NCBI GenBank assembly: GCA_023266335.1
Contig: JAHFQJ010000008.1
Coordinates: 1 to 64,000, forward strand
Direction: 5' to 3'
Length of the DNA: 64,000 bases
Origin: Burkholderiaceae bacterium
Lineage (GTDB): Bacteria; Pseudomonadota; Gammaproteobacteria; Burkholderiales; Burkholderiaceae
Each line of letters starts with the position of its first letter. The stretch's first letter is position 1. This document shows positions 16,840-26,030 of this stretch, one piece after another. The translations under genes were made by a program, and so were the position numbers. The notes below the pieces were generated by a model. The model worked only from the letters and a program-made list of their open reading frames with translations. It ran no database searches and was not told the origin of the DNA.

Positions 16840-18668
16840 TGTATAATTTCTTCCATGGTTACAGAGCATACTAAAATAAGCTTTATAAAAGAATTGGCAT
16901 GTACATACATTCCAAAAAGCTCATCTAAAATGCGGGAGAATAGATATTCTCCAGTGCCTATTAATGATTTTCTATCAATAAAAACTTTAATTTCTACCCC
17001 CTTAATAAAAACAGGATAAGTTTTACCGTTTAGTTTTGTAAAAATAGATTTTTGCTCAATATTAACGATTGATTCAATTAATTTTTTATTTTCTACACTT
17101 TGATTTATATTATAAAGACTTAGCATTTCTCTTAATAATTCACCTCCAGATGAAACCAAGGAAAAATGATTAAAATTTAAATGAGAAATAAGACGCCAGC
17201 GCATACCATCACCACGTTTAAATCGGCAGCACCGGCTAGGTTTTGTAATAAATTTTGCATAAGTTATTTCACTATTTCCCTGCTCTGAAAATAAATCTCC
17301 TTCTACTAATCCATATTGAAGCATTGACGGTAAATCACGGTTAGTTGTCATAACATCTAAAGACAATGCTTTTCCCGCAGACTCTATATTGTTTTCTGCT
17401 TTATCATTGTCAATATCACTAATAGATATTTGATATTCAAACCCTGTGCTTAAATCAGCCAGCGAACTATCATAATTTAAAAACCAGTATCTATTTTCTG
17501 ATTCTGACTGATTAAATTTAAGATGATAAAATGGTTTATATGATTTAATTGATGAAATATTATCTTCATTAATTGCAATACGCTTAACTGATTCTATTGA
17601 ATATAATTCATAATAATCAGGTTTTATATTATCTATAACAATAGGATAGCTAGAATTTTTATGATTAAGAAAAATAGGCGAAGCTGCTTTTTTGTACAGA
17701 TTTACAGCTGGAACACAATTCACAACAAAATGTCTAGGACTTAACTGCTCAAGCATTTTATGATCTAAATTAGATAAATTAGCATACATATTCACAGCAA
17801 AATAAAATTTAACTGTTTTACATTCTTTAGGAAATGGATATTTAAATTTATCTAAATGAAAGTCAATAAAATTAAATTTTTCAGGAAAAGCAAAAAATTC
17901 AGTGATAATGCGGTAGACTTGAGCACTGCGTGCATCAAAGGGCAACAAAGCTTCGTTATCATTAAATCCGACCAGTTTAATTATATCTTCTAATACAGCT
18001 TCTTGTAATTCCTGATTATCAAACTGCACAAAGAGCTTTGAGGTACGCATAAAAAACAGCTCTTTAATTTGGGAAGATAATGCCGCATCGCAATCTAAAT
18101 AAACTCTTAAATAGGGTAAATTCAATGTATCAAAATAAATATTATCCCCACCCGCACAAAGCGTGATCGTTAATAAACTTGATGCATCTGATTTAGATAA
18201 ATTCGAAAATTTAGACTGCGGAATAATATTTTGATATTCAACTGATGAAATAACAGCAGAGCTAATAAAAGTATCAAAAGATACATTAAACCCGCATTTA
18301 ACATTATTCACAGGACGACTGTGCAAAGTAATACCACGGCTTACTTTAATGATTTTAGTTAGATTAGATAATTTTTTCTTGTCATATAATTCTATAATTC
18401 CGCAAGAGGGAAATGGCTTCAAATAATGCGGATATATAACATTTAATAAAGCTTCCGTAAATTCTGGGTAATTATCTTCTAATTTTTTATTAATTCTTGA
18501 AGTTAACAAAGCAAAAGATTCAATTAATCTTTCTACGTGCGGGTCTCCGGCAGTTTCACTATTTATCTGCAGCTGCCCTGCTATTTTAGGATAACGTTTT
18601 GCAAATTGCCAAGCATGATTTCTTAACATGCTTAATTCTCTTTCATAGTAAGGCAGTAATTCATCCAT
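16803..18668 (-). CDS. tssF: type VI secretion baseplate protein TssF
   Basis: TssF (ImpG/VasA) is the main wedge component of the contractile baseplate. The 621-residue protein has the classic start DELLPYYERELSMLRNHAWQFAKRYPKIAG, followed by DPHVERLIESFALLTSRINKKL and the PEFTEALLNVIYPHYLKPFPS block. Near the C-terminus is WRLISHLNFNHFSL with a final GTGEYLFSRILDELFGMYV. Length is normal (~600). It follows tssE by 25 bp and overlaps tssG. Confidence 0.95.
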   Translation of the reverse strand: MDELLPYYERELSMLRNHAWQFAKRYPKIAGQLQINSETAGDPHVERLIESFALLTSRINKKLEDNYPEFTEALLNVIYPHYLKPFPSCGIIELYDKKKLSNLTKIIKVSRGITLHSRPVNNVKCGFNVSFDTFISSAVISSVEYQNIIPQSKFSNLSKSDASSLLTITLCAGGDNIYFDTLNLPYLRVYLDCDAALSSQIKELFFMRTSKLFVQFDNQELQEAVLEDIIKLVGFNDNEALLPFDARSAQVYRIITEFFAFPEKFNFIDFHLDKFKYPFPKECKTVKFYFAVNMYANLSNLDHKMLEQLSPRHFVVNCVPAVNLYKKAASPIFLNHKNSSYPIVIDNIKPDYYELYSIESVKRIAINEDNISSIKSYKPFYHLKFNQSESENRYWFLNYDSSLADLSTGFEYQISISDIDNDKAENNIESAGKALSLDVMTTNRDLPSMLQYGLVEGDLFSEQGNSEITYAKFITKPSRCCRFKRGDGMRWRLISHLNFNHFSLVSSGGELLREMLSLYNINQSVENKKLIESIVNIEQKSIFTKLNGKTYPVFIKGVEIKVFIDRKSLIGTGEYLFSRILDELFGMYVHANSFIKLILVCSVTMEEIIQCPPRNGQLVLI

Positions 18669-18693
18669 AAGATATTATTTAATTGTGTTATAT

Positions 18694-19188
18694 TTATTTA
18701 TTACAGTTTTTTATTTTATATTGTTGAGTAGCAGTAAAAAATATAGCATCAAAGTTTACTAACTCATGCAAAGGATTTATGCTCAACACCGCAGAAATTG
18801 CAAAGCTTAAACTAGACTGATTAGGATTAACTTTGTCTACCGATACAACAACATTTTTTAAGCGGGAATCATGAATTTCAATAGCTTTTTTTATTCTGGC
18901 TAAGATAATATTTTCAGTTTTATTATCAGAAGTACTTAATCCGATAAAATCTTGTATGCCAAAATTAAAAGAGGATTTTTGTACATTCGGATACAATGAT
19001 AAATCTTTATGAAGCGGACCAATGCGCGTATTTAATAAATTTTCTATATCTTTGGCTATAGATTGTTTTAATTCCTGCACACTAATTTTTTTAAATGATA
19101 CTACTGCATCAGGCAGTATTTTTTTGCCGTCATCAAACAATCTTTCAAAAAATGAAGGATAGAATGAATTATCAGATTTATGCCCCAT
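18694..19188 (-). CDS. tssE: type VI secretion baseplate protein TssE
   Basis: TssE is the gp25-like lysozyme-fold subunit (without lysozyme activity) that helps nucleate sheath assembly on the baseplate. The 164-residue protein starts GHKSDNSFYPSFFERLFDD. It carries the gp25 pattern: an N-terminal block ending in ENLLNTR, YPNVQKSSFNFGIQDF, and a central IKKAIEIHDSRLKNVVVSVD. It heads the tssE-tssF-tssG run and is divergent from tssB. Confidence 0.88.
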   Translation of the reverse strand: MGHKSDNSFYPSFFERLFDDGKKILPDAVVSFKKISVQELKQSIAKDIENLLNTRIGPLHKDLSLYPNVQKSSFNFGIQDFIGLSTSDNKTENIILARIKKAIEIHDSRLKNVVVSVDKVNPNQSSLSFAISAVLSINPLHELVNFDAIFFTATQQYKIKNCNK

Positions 19189-19294
19189 AAATAATTTAAC
19201 AGTTAAATATTAACGTACTATTATGATATATTATCTTAATACTAAGCAAATTCTTTTTGATTTTATCATTTATCTAATATATCATATCTTATGT

Positions 19295-19415
19295 TACTCA
19301 TCTCACTTGAATTTATGCTTGAGCTGTTGTGAAAATTATGCCTTGCTGTACTATGTGTAATATCTGCATCATAATTTTTGCCTCCGACTTGCCCTAAATC
19401 CAATTGAAATGAGTA
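19295..19415. repeat. family B palindromic element in the tssE-tssB divergent region
   Basis: This 121 bp unit has ends TACTCATCTCACTTGAATTT and AAATCCAATTGAAATGAGTA, inverted repeats of each other with about five mismatches. It fills most of the divergent intergenic region between tssE and tssB, so the promoters of both secretion operons must lie within or beside it. Confidence 0.8.
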
Positions 19416-19457
19416 TATAGTAAAACATTTTAATTTTCTTTGAAAAGGGCTGATATT

Positions 19458-19970
19458 ATGGCAAAAAAAGAAAGTACTCAACAAAAACTTCAAAGAATCC
19501 GCCCGTCGAGAGTGAGATTAAGCTATGAAGTTGAGATTGGAAATGCAATCGAAAATAAGGAATTACCCTTTGTGATGGGCGTTATAGGAGATTTTGCCGG
19601 GCAATCTGATGTAGAGCAGCCTAAATTAAAAGATAAAAAATTTGTAAATATTGATGTGGATAATTTTGATGAAGTCATGAGTGCTATACAGCCAAAATCA
19701 GTATTTCGTGTAAAAAATGTTTTGACTGATGAAGGCGGTGAATTTGGCGTGTCTGTCAAATTTAACTCTATGGAAAGTTTTCGTCCGGAAGAAGTAATTA
19801 AACAAGTTCCTGTAATGGAAAAACTGCTTCAAATCCGTCAAAAATTCACAGACCTTAGAAATAAAATGGTAGGTAATGAGAAGTTAGAAGATTTACTTAA
19901 TGATATTCTCAATAACACAGATAAATTACATGCGATTAAATCAGAATCTATAGATAAGAAGGATATTTAA
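19458..19970 (+). CDS. tssB: type VI secretion sheath small subunit TssB
   Basis: TssB (VipA) makes the contractile sheath with TssC. The start is set at ATG 19458 (MAKKESTQQKLQRIRPSRV, 170 residues), the standard family start, with AAAAGGGC just upstream; a TTG six codons earlier is unlikely. The motifs VRLSYEVEIGNAIENKELPFVMGVIGDF and the SVKFNSMESFRPE block are typical. The stop codon overlaps the tssC start (TAATG). Confidence 0.95.
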   Translation: MAKKESTQQKLQRIRPSRVRLSYEVEIGNAIENKELPFVMGVIGDFAGQSDVEQPKLKDKKFVNIDVDNFDEVMSAIQPKSVFRVKNVLTDEGGEFGVSVKFNSMESFRPEEVIKQVPVMEKLLQIRQKFTDLRNKMVGNEKLEDLLNDILNNTDKLHAIKSESIDKKDI

Positions 19971-21475
19971 TGCAAAATACAGCTAATCTCAATACTTCTA
20001 ATTTTGATAATAAATCAGTTAGTGAATCAATTGACGGAATAGATTTATTAGATCAAATTATTCAAGAAAGTAAAGTTGCTAAATCACAAGATGAGCATAG
20101 CCGCACTAAAGATATTATTTCAGAACTTATTAAAGAAGTTATGGACGGAACGGTAGTTATTTCTGATAACTTATGTGCTGCTCTTGATGCAAGAATTGTG
20201 GAATTAGATGAATTAATATCTAATCAGTTAAGTTTAATTATGCATGCCCCAGAATTTCAAAAACTTGAAAGCAGCTGGCGCGGACTTGATTATTTATGTA
20301 AGCAGTCAGTAACCGGACCTATGCTTAAAATTAGAATATTCAACACGAATAAAAACGAACTGACTAGAGATTTTCAAGGTGCTTTAGAATTCGACCAAAG
20401 TGCATTATTCAAAAAAGTCTATGATGAAGAATTTGGTGTATTCGGCGGAGCTCCATATGCGGCTATTATAGGAGACTTTGAATTTGGACGCCAAGGTTCA
20501 GATATGTATTTATTAGAGCAAATATCACATGTTGCGGCCGCTGCACATGCACCGTTTATATCTTCTGCAGCTCCTGAATTAATGGGATTAGAATCATTCA
20601 CAGATTTAGGTAAGCCCCGTGATTTAGCAAAAGTCTTTGATACGCTAGATTATGTGAAATGGAAATCATTTAGAGAATCTGAAGATTCAAGATATGTAGG
20701 TCTAACCCTTCCGCATTTTTTAGGCAGATTGCCTTATGATCCAAAAGAAGGTACAACTGTTGAAGGCTTTAATTTCTATGAAGATGTTGACGGCACCGAT
20801 CATTCAAAATATTTATGGGTGAATGCTTCTTATGCTTTTGCCGCACGCTTGACAAATGCTTTTGATTTATACGGCTGGTGTGCCGCTATCCGCGGTGTGG
20901 AAGGCGGTGGATTAGTAGAAGACTTACCCTGCCATACCTTTAAAACAGATGACGGCGATATTGCATTAAAATGTCCAACTGAAATCAGCATCACCAATAG
21001 ACGTGAGAAAGAGCTAAGTGATTTAGGCTTTATTCCCTTAGTGCATTGTAAAAATACTGATTATGCAGCATTTTTTGGTGCTCAATCCGTACAAAAAGCA
21101 AAAAATTACGATAGCAATTCTGCTAATGCAAATGCTGGTTTATCCACCCAGCTTCAATATATGATGGCAGTTTCAAGAATTGCCCACTACATGCAGGCGA
21201 TTATTCGTGATAAAATAGGGGCTTTTGCGACAGCCGGAAATGTGCAAGATTTTCTAAACCGGTGGATCTCACAATATATTTTATTAGATGATGGTGCAGG
21301 ACAAGATGCTAAAGCCCGCTATCCTCTGCGTGAAGCATCGATTGAAGTGGTTGAAGTGCCAGGTAAACCGGGCGTATACAAAGCTGTTGCATTTTTGCGC
21401 CCTCACTTTCAGCTTGATGAGTTGTCAATTGCATTAAGATTAGTTGCTGAATTACCTAAGCCCGCAGGTAGATAA
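19970..21475 (+). CDS. tssC: type VI secretion sheath large subunit TssC
   Basis: TssC (VipB) is the large sheath subunit, interleaved with TssB around the Hcp tube. The 501-residue protein contains the family landmarks FQKLESSWRGLDYL, KVYDEEFGVFGGAPYAAIIGDFEF, SRYVGLTLPHFLGRLPYD, FYEDVDGTDHSKYLWVNASYAF and the C-terminal FLRPHFQLDELSIALRLVAELP. It is normal in length and translationally coupled to tssB. ClpV, which normally recycles the contracted sheath, is not encoded in the window. Confidence 0.97.
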   Translation: MQNTANLNTSNFDNKSVSESIDGIDLLDQIIQESKVAKSQDEHSRTKDIISELIKEVMDGTVVISDNLCAALDARIVELDELISNQLSLIMHAPEFQKLESSWRGLDYLCKQSVTGPMLKIRIFNTNKNELTRDFQGALEFDQSALFKKVYDEEFGVFGGAPYAAIIGDFEFGRQGSDMYLLEQISHVAAAAHAPFISSAAPELMGLESFTDLGKPRDLAKVFDTLDYVKWKSFRESEDSRYVGLTLPHFLGRLPYDPKEGTTVEGFNFYEDVDGTDHSKYLWVNASYAFAARLTNAFDLYGWCAAIRGVEGGGLVEDLPCHTFKTDDGDIALKCPTEISITNRREKELSDLGFIPLVHCKNTDYAAFFGAQSVQKAKNYDSNSANANAGLSTQLQYMMAVSRIAHYMQAIIRDKIGAFATAGNVQDFLNRWISQYILLDDGAGQDAKARYPLREASIEVVEVPGKPGVYKAVAFLRPHFQLDELSIALRLVAELPKPAGR

Positions 21476-21520
21476 TTGTAATTAGCGGATAATTAAATAT
21501 TTATTTTTTAAGAGATAAAA

Positions 21521-22024
21521 ATGAAAGATATATACATTAAATTTACAGGAAAGTTCAAAATAGATGGCGAATCAGCTGATGCACAGCATGATAAATGGAT
21601 AGAATTAGACTCATGGGGTCATTCTATATTTCAGCCGAAATCTGCAACCTCAAGCAGTGCAGGCGGTCATACAGCAGAACGCTGTGAACATGGAGAAATG
21701 CACTTAAGTAAAAGTTTAGATATTGCAACTCCAAAAATCATGGAAGCCTGTTCTGCAGGACATACTTTTGATGAAGTTGTAATTGAATTCATGCGTGCTG
21801 ACGGTGGACAAAGAGTAAAATATCTTGAAATAAAAATGAAGAATGCAATAGTTTCTTCTGTATCTGCTTCTGTATCCGAAGGCAGTTTCCCTGTAGAAAA
21901 TTTTTCTTTAAAATATGCAGCTATTCAATGGACATACTCACAACAAAACATAGCCGGCGGTACAAAAGGAAATAGCACAGGTGCTTGGAGTTTATCTAAA
22001 AATAATAATACCTATGGCGTATAA
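21521..22024 (+). CDS. hcp: type VI secretion tube protein Hcp
   Basis: Hcp (TssD) forms hexameric rings that stack into the inner tube pushed out on sheath contraction. The 167-residue protein begins MKDIYIKFTGKFKIDGESAD and holds IELDSWGHSIFQP, the HLSKSLDIATPKIMEACSAG block and FSLKYAAIQWTYSQQ near the end. It follows tssC by 45 bp with AAGAGATAAA before the start. Length is normal with no C-terminal effector extension. Confidence 0.96.
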   Translation: MKDIYIKFTGKFKIDGESADAQHDKWIELDSWGHSIFQPKSATSSSAGGHTAERCEHGEMHLSKSLDIATPKIMEACSAGHTFDEVVIEFMRADGGQRVKYLEIKMKNAIVSSVSASVSEGSFPVENFSLKYAAIQWTYSQQNIAGGTKGNSTGAWSLSKNNNTYGV

Positions 22025-22027
22025 ATT

Positions 22028-22150
22028 GGAATTGTATAAGTAATTTAAAAAATCGACTAAATTATTATCTAACAATAAAATGTGGTCATTCCAGTGCATA
22101 TGGGAATCTATAGTTGCCTGCCTACGCAGGTACACAACGCAAGTTTTTAT
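22028..22150 (-). repeat. family C MITE-like element, copy 3 (truncated)
   Basis: Between hcp and tssA. The left end GGAATTGTATAAGTAATTTA matches the MITE terminus, and the two centre hairpins are visible (ATTCCAGTGCATATGGGAAT at 22088-22107 and CCTGCCTACGCAGG). The rest of the element, including the far terminal repeat, is lost or unrecognisable. It separates hcp from tssA and could act as a hairpin in the transcript. Confidence 0.68.
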
Positions 22151-22186
22151 TTACGGGGTTTATTCTTATAAAATACCTATCTATTT

Positions 22187-23293
22187 ATGATTATTAATAT
22201 TGAAAAATTTTTACAGCCCATCTCGCCTGCTTTAGCTTGCGGCAATGATTATTCTTTTTCATATGAATTTGATAAAATTAATCAGGCAAAACGCCAAGAT
22301 GATACCAGCTTATCTCAAGGTGAATGGGCAACCAGCTTTAAGGTTGCAGATTGGGAATTAGTTATTAATCTATGTCTTGATTTACTTGAAAATAAAACTA
22401 AAGATATACGGGTGTTAATATGGTTAACAGAAGCTTTAGTTAATACACAAAGCTATTTAGGCTTGCAAACTGCATTTGAAATATTTTCCGGTCTAGCTGA
22501 AAAATGGTGGAATGAATTATACCCTAATGATTATGAAATAAAAATTGGATGTTTATTTGGCTATGTTAATTATATTACAGATGCTATTTGTAACATAAAA
22601 ATTACTCAAGACAGTTATGAAAATTTTTCTGTCAATGATTATGAAGAAGCACAGCAATTAGAATTAATTTTAATTGAAAAACCTGATTTTCGCTTAGAAA
22701 TTTCAAATACTAAACCTACTTTGCAGAAATTTTTATCTAGTCAAAAGCAAACCCCTGTAGCTTTTTATACAACTCTGTATGAAAATTTTACCAATTCACA
22801 GCTTGCTTGGAAAAATCTTGCTGAATTAATTGATAAAAAAGCAGGAATGGATGCTCCAGCATTTTCTCCCGTCTTTGAAAATTTTGATAAAGCTTTAAGA
22901 GTTATAAATAAATTATGTAAAGAAGCAGGCACTATAAATAATAGTGCTAAAAAAATTGATGAACCACCAGTGCCGGAGGTAAAAGAAAATATTATATCAA
23001 ATAATAACAGCCAATTGCCGGTGTCTTTTGGAAAAACGATAGATGAAGAGCCATTAAACCTAAATCAGGAAATTAACTCGCGCGATCAGGCTATTTTACT
23101 ATTAAGGGAAGTTGCTAATTTTTTTCAGCGCACAGAACCGCATAGCCCAGCTGCATATTTGGCTAATAAAGCTGCAAACTGGGCAAATATGCCATTGCAT
23201 GAATGGCTCAAATTAGTCATACATGACAGCAATAGCCTTAACCATGTAGAAGAATTATTAGGCATTATTTCAAAGGAAAATTCTAGTTCTTAA
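22187..23293 (+). CDS. tssA: type VI secretion protein TssA
   Basis: TssA organises sheath and tube polymerisation at the baseplate or distal cap. The 368-residue protein has the ImpA N-terminal domain: LQPISPALACGNDYSFSYEF, then WELVINLCLDLLENKTKDIRVLIWLTEALV and FEIFSGLAEKWWNELYP. The C-terminal region (about 290-360) contains SRDQAILLLREVANFFQRTEPHSPAAYLANKAA, usual in short-type TssA. It ends 65 bp from the convergent tssL. Confidence 0.92.
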   Translation: MIINIEKFLQPISPALACGNDYSFSYEFDKINQAKRQDDTSLSQGEWATSFKVADWELVINLCLDLLENKTKDIRVLIWLTEALVNTQSYLGLQTAFEIFSGLAEKWWNELYPNDYEIKIGCLFGYVNYITDAICNIKITQDSYENFSVNDYEEAQQLELILIEKPDFRLEISNTKPTLQKFLSSQKQTPVAFYTTLYENFTNSQLAWKNLAELIDKKAGMDAPAFSPVFENFDKALRVINKLCKEAGTINNSAKKIDEPPVPEVKENIISNNNSQLPVSFGKTIDEEPLNLNQEINSRDQAILLLREVANFFQRTEPHSPAAYLANKAANWANMPLHEWLKLVIHDSNSLNHVEELLGIISKENSSS

Positions 23294-23358
23294 AGTTCTT
23301 AATTAACCGGAATAATAAGATACGGATAAAAAAAGAGGCATGGCAATAAAATAGTTTA

Positions 23359-24123
23359 TTAAGGCAAGGTAATAATAATCTCTGCATTTTTTTGAGGAGT
23401 ATGAATAAGCCCCGCAAATCCTTGTATTTTATTCTTAATCTCTGAATTAAGCTGCCATTTTAAACCCGCAAATGTTATAAAAGATAAAACCATAAATGTG
23501 GCAATCATAGTAAATAAAGAAAAATTTCTGCCTACACTATTAGAAATATTATCTGTACTAATTGCATGGGGAGACAATGAATGTATTTTTTTATCTTTAT
23601 GATATTTAATTTCTTCTTCAATGCGGTTAATTAAATGAGTTAATTCATTATTAGGGTCAATAAAATATTTTCCTTTAAATCCTAGCAGTAAAAATATATA
23701 AAATACTTCTAAAGCTTGAACTCTACTTGCTCCAACTCGGCGTATATCTTCTAATAAAATAAAAAATTTTTCTCCACCTAGATGATCGCCAAAAAATATT
23801 AACTGTAACGGATTTCTTTGCCACTCATAACTAATATTAGGTGCATAGGTTAATATTACTTCGTCTATTGCTGCACAAAAAGCATATTTTACCGCATAAA
23901 TGTCTTCTTGAGAGATATTAATTTTTTTAGATTTTTCTTCTATATCGTTTAGAAGATTAAATAGATTTTCTCTAAAGCTCTTGATATTATTAGGATAGTT
24001 ACCATTTTTTACTAAAGTTAATAAATAAAATGCCTCATAAAAAAGATCAGAAAGGCTTTGTTGTTTAGTATTCAATGTAAACAACGATCTAAATTGCTGA
24101 TTATTATCAATATTATTTGCCAT
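23359..24123 (-). CDS. tssL: type VI secretion membrane complex protein TssL (DotU-like)
   Basis: TssL is an inner-membrane component that connects TssM with the baseplate. The 254-residue protein has a helical cytoplasmic domain (LSDLFYEAFYLLTLVKNG, YAVKYAFCAAIDEVILTY and FFGDHLGGEKFFILLEDI) and one C-terminal membrane segment (about 203-225). It lacks the peptidoglycan-binding OmpA domain of extended TssL; a separate OmpA-type protein is encoded at 34.2 kb and may supply that function. It follows tssK by 24 bp. Confidence 0.94.
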   Translation of the reverse strand: MANNIDNNQQFRSLFTLNTKQQSLSDLFYEAFYLLTLVKNGNYPNNIKSFRENLFNLLNDIEEKSKKINISQEDIYAVKYAFCAAIDEVILTYAPNISYEWQRNPLQLIFFGDHLGGEKFFILLEDIRRVGASRVQALEVFYIFLLLGFKGKYFIDPNNELTHLINRIEEEIKYHKDKKIHSLSPHAISTDNISNSVGRNFSLFTMIATFMVLSFITFAGLKWQLNSEIKNKIQGFAGLIHTPQKNAEIIITLP

Positions 24124-24147
24124 ATTTTATATCTATGCTTTATTTGA

Positions 24148-25503
24148 TTAAGAAGTTAATGCAATTAGTTCAAGTGATATGTCATCAAATCCACCAGGAA
24201 TATATAAATTCAAATTTTTTGATTTTAGCATACGCTCATATAAATAATTTTTTTTATCCATTTCAAAATAAACATAACTTGGTTTAATTGATATTTCTGC
24301 GGGTATCTGTGCTAAATATTTTAGCTGAATGCCAGGCATAGCCGACATCACCATTTTTTCAACATCATCTGATGAGCCAATTTTAAAACAGGTATTTACA
24401 TTATCGCATAATTCGCTAACATTCATTGAAGATTTAATTCCAAGATAAAAAATAGTATCCTCATCAATTTTTTCAGAATCTAAATCACCGCTCCAAAACG
24501 ACGGTTTATATTCATTTAATATAATTGATATGGTTTTACTTGAAATAACTGTTGAAATTAAATCACGGATAAATTGATATATTTTTATAAAACATTCAGC
24601 TGGTGCTAAATGATTATAAGGCAGTAAATCATTAAGATTATATAAAGAAGAAAAAGTCATTAAACAACCCACTAGACTTAATAATTCTTGATAGAGGCGT
24701 TCTGACGCAAATTGATGATTACTTTTTATATGATATAAACGCGCATAGTGCTGGTTAACTATATTTAACAGCCAAAAAGAAGCAACATCACTTGATCTGA
24801 ATTCAATTAAATTTTTTACAGGTTCTCGGTGATAATTATACAAAGCATTCGACTTTGCCTGCAGAATATCTAATAAAGAATTAAGCATATCACTCAATTT
24901 AGGGCTAGCACCCCAGCTGATTATACTTGGAATAAAATTTTTATCTATTACAAATGAACCACTGCTGTTTATTTTATGCAGTTTTAAAATAGGAACTGAA
25001 ATTACGGAGTCATTGACTTGCTGATTTTCGCTATAAATTTTTAAATATGTTTGATGAATGACAAAATCAAGTGAAGCCTCTGAAGAGTTTGCGTATAAAT
25101 CTTTTACATCTGTATGTTTAGATTTATAACGGACTATTTGTTTATGGCTCTCATCTTCAATATTACTCACAAATGGCTGAATTGACGGCAATACAATTTC
25201 TAAAATAATTTCTGATTTTTGTGTATCTTGTTCTGTAAGCTCTAATGTAAGCGGACACGGATCATTATTTGGAGCATTAACTATAGTTCCATCAGGGAAA
25301 ACAAACTCTAATTCTTGTATTATAACTTTATTATTTTCTAGGGCTGATTCATTCACAGCGATATGATTCAAACCCCACATATACGGATTTATCAAGTGCG
25401 TAAGATAACTACTCCGGTTTTCATGATAAGTATCCTGTTGCTGAAAATGATGCGGCTTAATGAAAAGACCTTCACTCCATAATAATTTAGAAAATTTATT
25501 CAT
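24148..25503 (-). CDS. tssK: type VI secretion baseplate adaptor TssK
   Basis: TssK trimers dock the baseplate onto the TssJLM membrane complex. The 451-residue protein begins KLLWSEGLFIKPHHFQQQD, the hallmark TssK start, and holds VNESALENNKVIIQELEFVFPDGT and, near residue 400, MPGIQLKYLAQIPAEI with the YFEMDK stretch. Length is normal. It is the first gene of the tssK-tssL pair; its promoter must lie in the AT-rich DNA up to 25810. Confidence 0.95.
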   Translation of the reverse strand: MNKFSKLLWSEGLFIKPHHFQQQDTYHENRSSYLTHLINPYMWGLNHIAVNESALENNKVIIQELEFVFPDGTIVNAPNNDPCPLTLELTEQDTQKSEIILEIVLPSIQPFVSNIEDESHKQIVRYKSKHTDVKDLYANSSEASLDFVIHQTYLKIYSENQQVNDSVISVPILKLHKINSSGSFVIDKNFIPSIISWGASPKLSDMLNSLLDILQAKSNALYNYHREPVKNLIEFRSSDVASFWLLNIVNQHYARLYHIKSNHQFASERLYQELLSLVGCLMTFSSLYNLNDLLPYNHLAPAECFIKIYQFIRDLISTVISSKTISIILNEYKPSFWSGDLDSEKIDEDTIFYLGIKSSMNVSELCDNVNTCFKIGSSDDVEKMVMSAMPGIQLKYLAQIPAEISIKPSYVYFEMDKKNYLYERMLKSKNLNLYIPGGFDDISLELIALTS

Positions 25504-25810
25504 ATAATCATATATATATCATATATTGTGTATCGTATTATACAGCTAAATGATTATAAATTGGCATAGTCATGACATTTAATCCAGCATAAGATGTATT
25601 TTCATACTTTCTACACAAATCGTATATTATTGTATATAATTCTATTAGGCAATGTAGCATAGTTTGTTTTAATTTGCATGATAACCAATACTAACTCATC
25701 TCTGCCCTGCTTTTCTTTTTTTCTTATCCGGTATTGTTACTATTACCATAGAGCAAAATAATAGCAAAACCAGGTTTAAGCTTAAATAACAATATAATAG
25801 TGGAGACAGC
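25504..25810. other. AT-rich divergent intergenic region
   Basis: This 307 bp region lies between tssK (leftward) and the small membrane gene at 25811 (rightward). It should hold the promoters for both directions. Several TATAAT-like hexamers are present, but none has a convincing partner at proper spacing. I see no repeat or RNA gene. Confidence 0.4.
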
Positions 25811-26029
25811 ATGCCAAATTCTTGGGAACCACACCAAATAAACAGAACAATAATAGTAATAACTGGCTGTATAGGCATATTAATTTTGGTTGTAACGGTG
25901 CCTTTTTTAATAAACGATCCTAAAAATTCAGATGCATTGATTTTAATTCTTGGAGGAGGAGGAAGTACCGTATCTTTGTGTGCACTTCTCAAAAATATAA
26001 TTTCACTTGGCATTAAAGGCGGCAGATAA
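25811..26029 (+). CDS. small two-helix membrane protein in the type VI locus
   Basis: A 72-residue protein with two hydrophobic segments (about 12-34 and 42-64) joined by a short polar turn (NDPKNSD); the second contains a GGGGS run. It is followed after 1 bp by the 26031 gene, so the two form a unit. No family is recognised. Its place inside the locus suggests a link with secretion, but it could be unrelated cargo. Confidence 0.6.
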   Translation: MPNSWEPHQINRTIIVITGCIGILILVVTVPFLINDPKNSDALILILGGGGSTVSLCALLKNIISLGIKGGR

Positions 26030-26030
26030 T

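Noticed and set aside
19440-19457. Upstream TTG start for tssB
   Set aside because: The TssB family starts at the ATG six codons later, which has a proper binding site.
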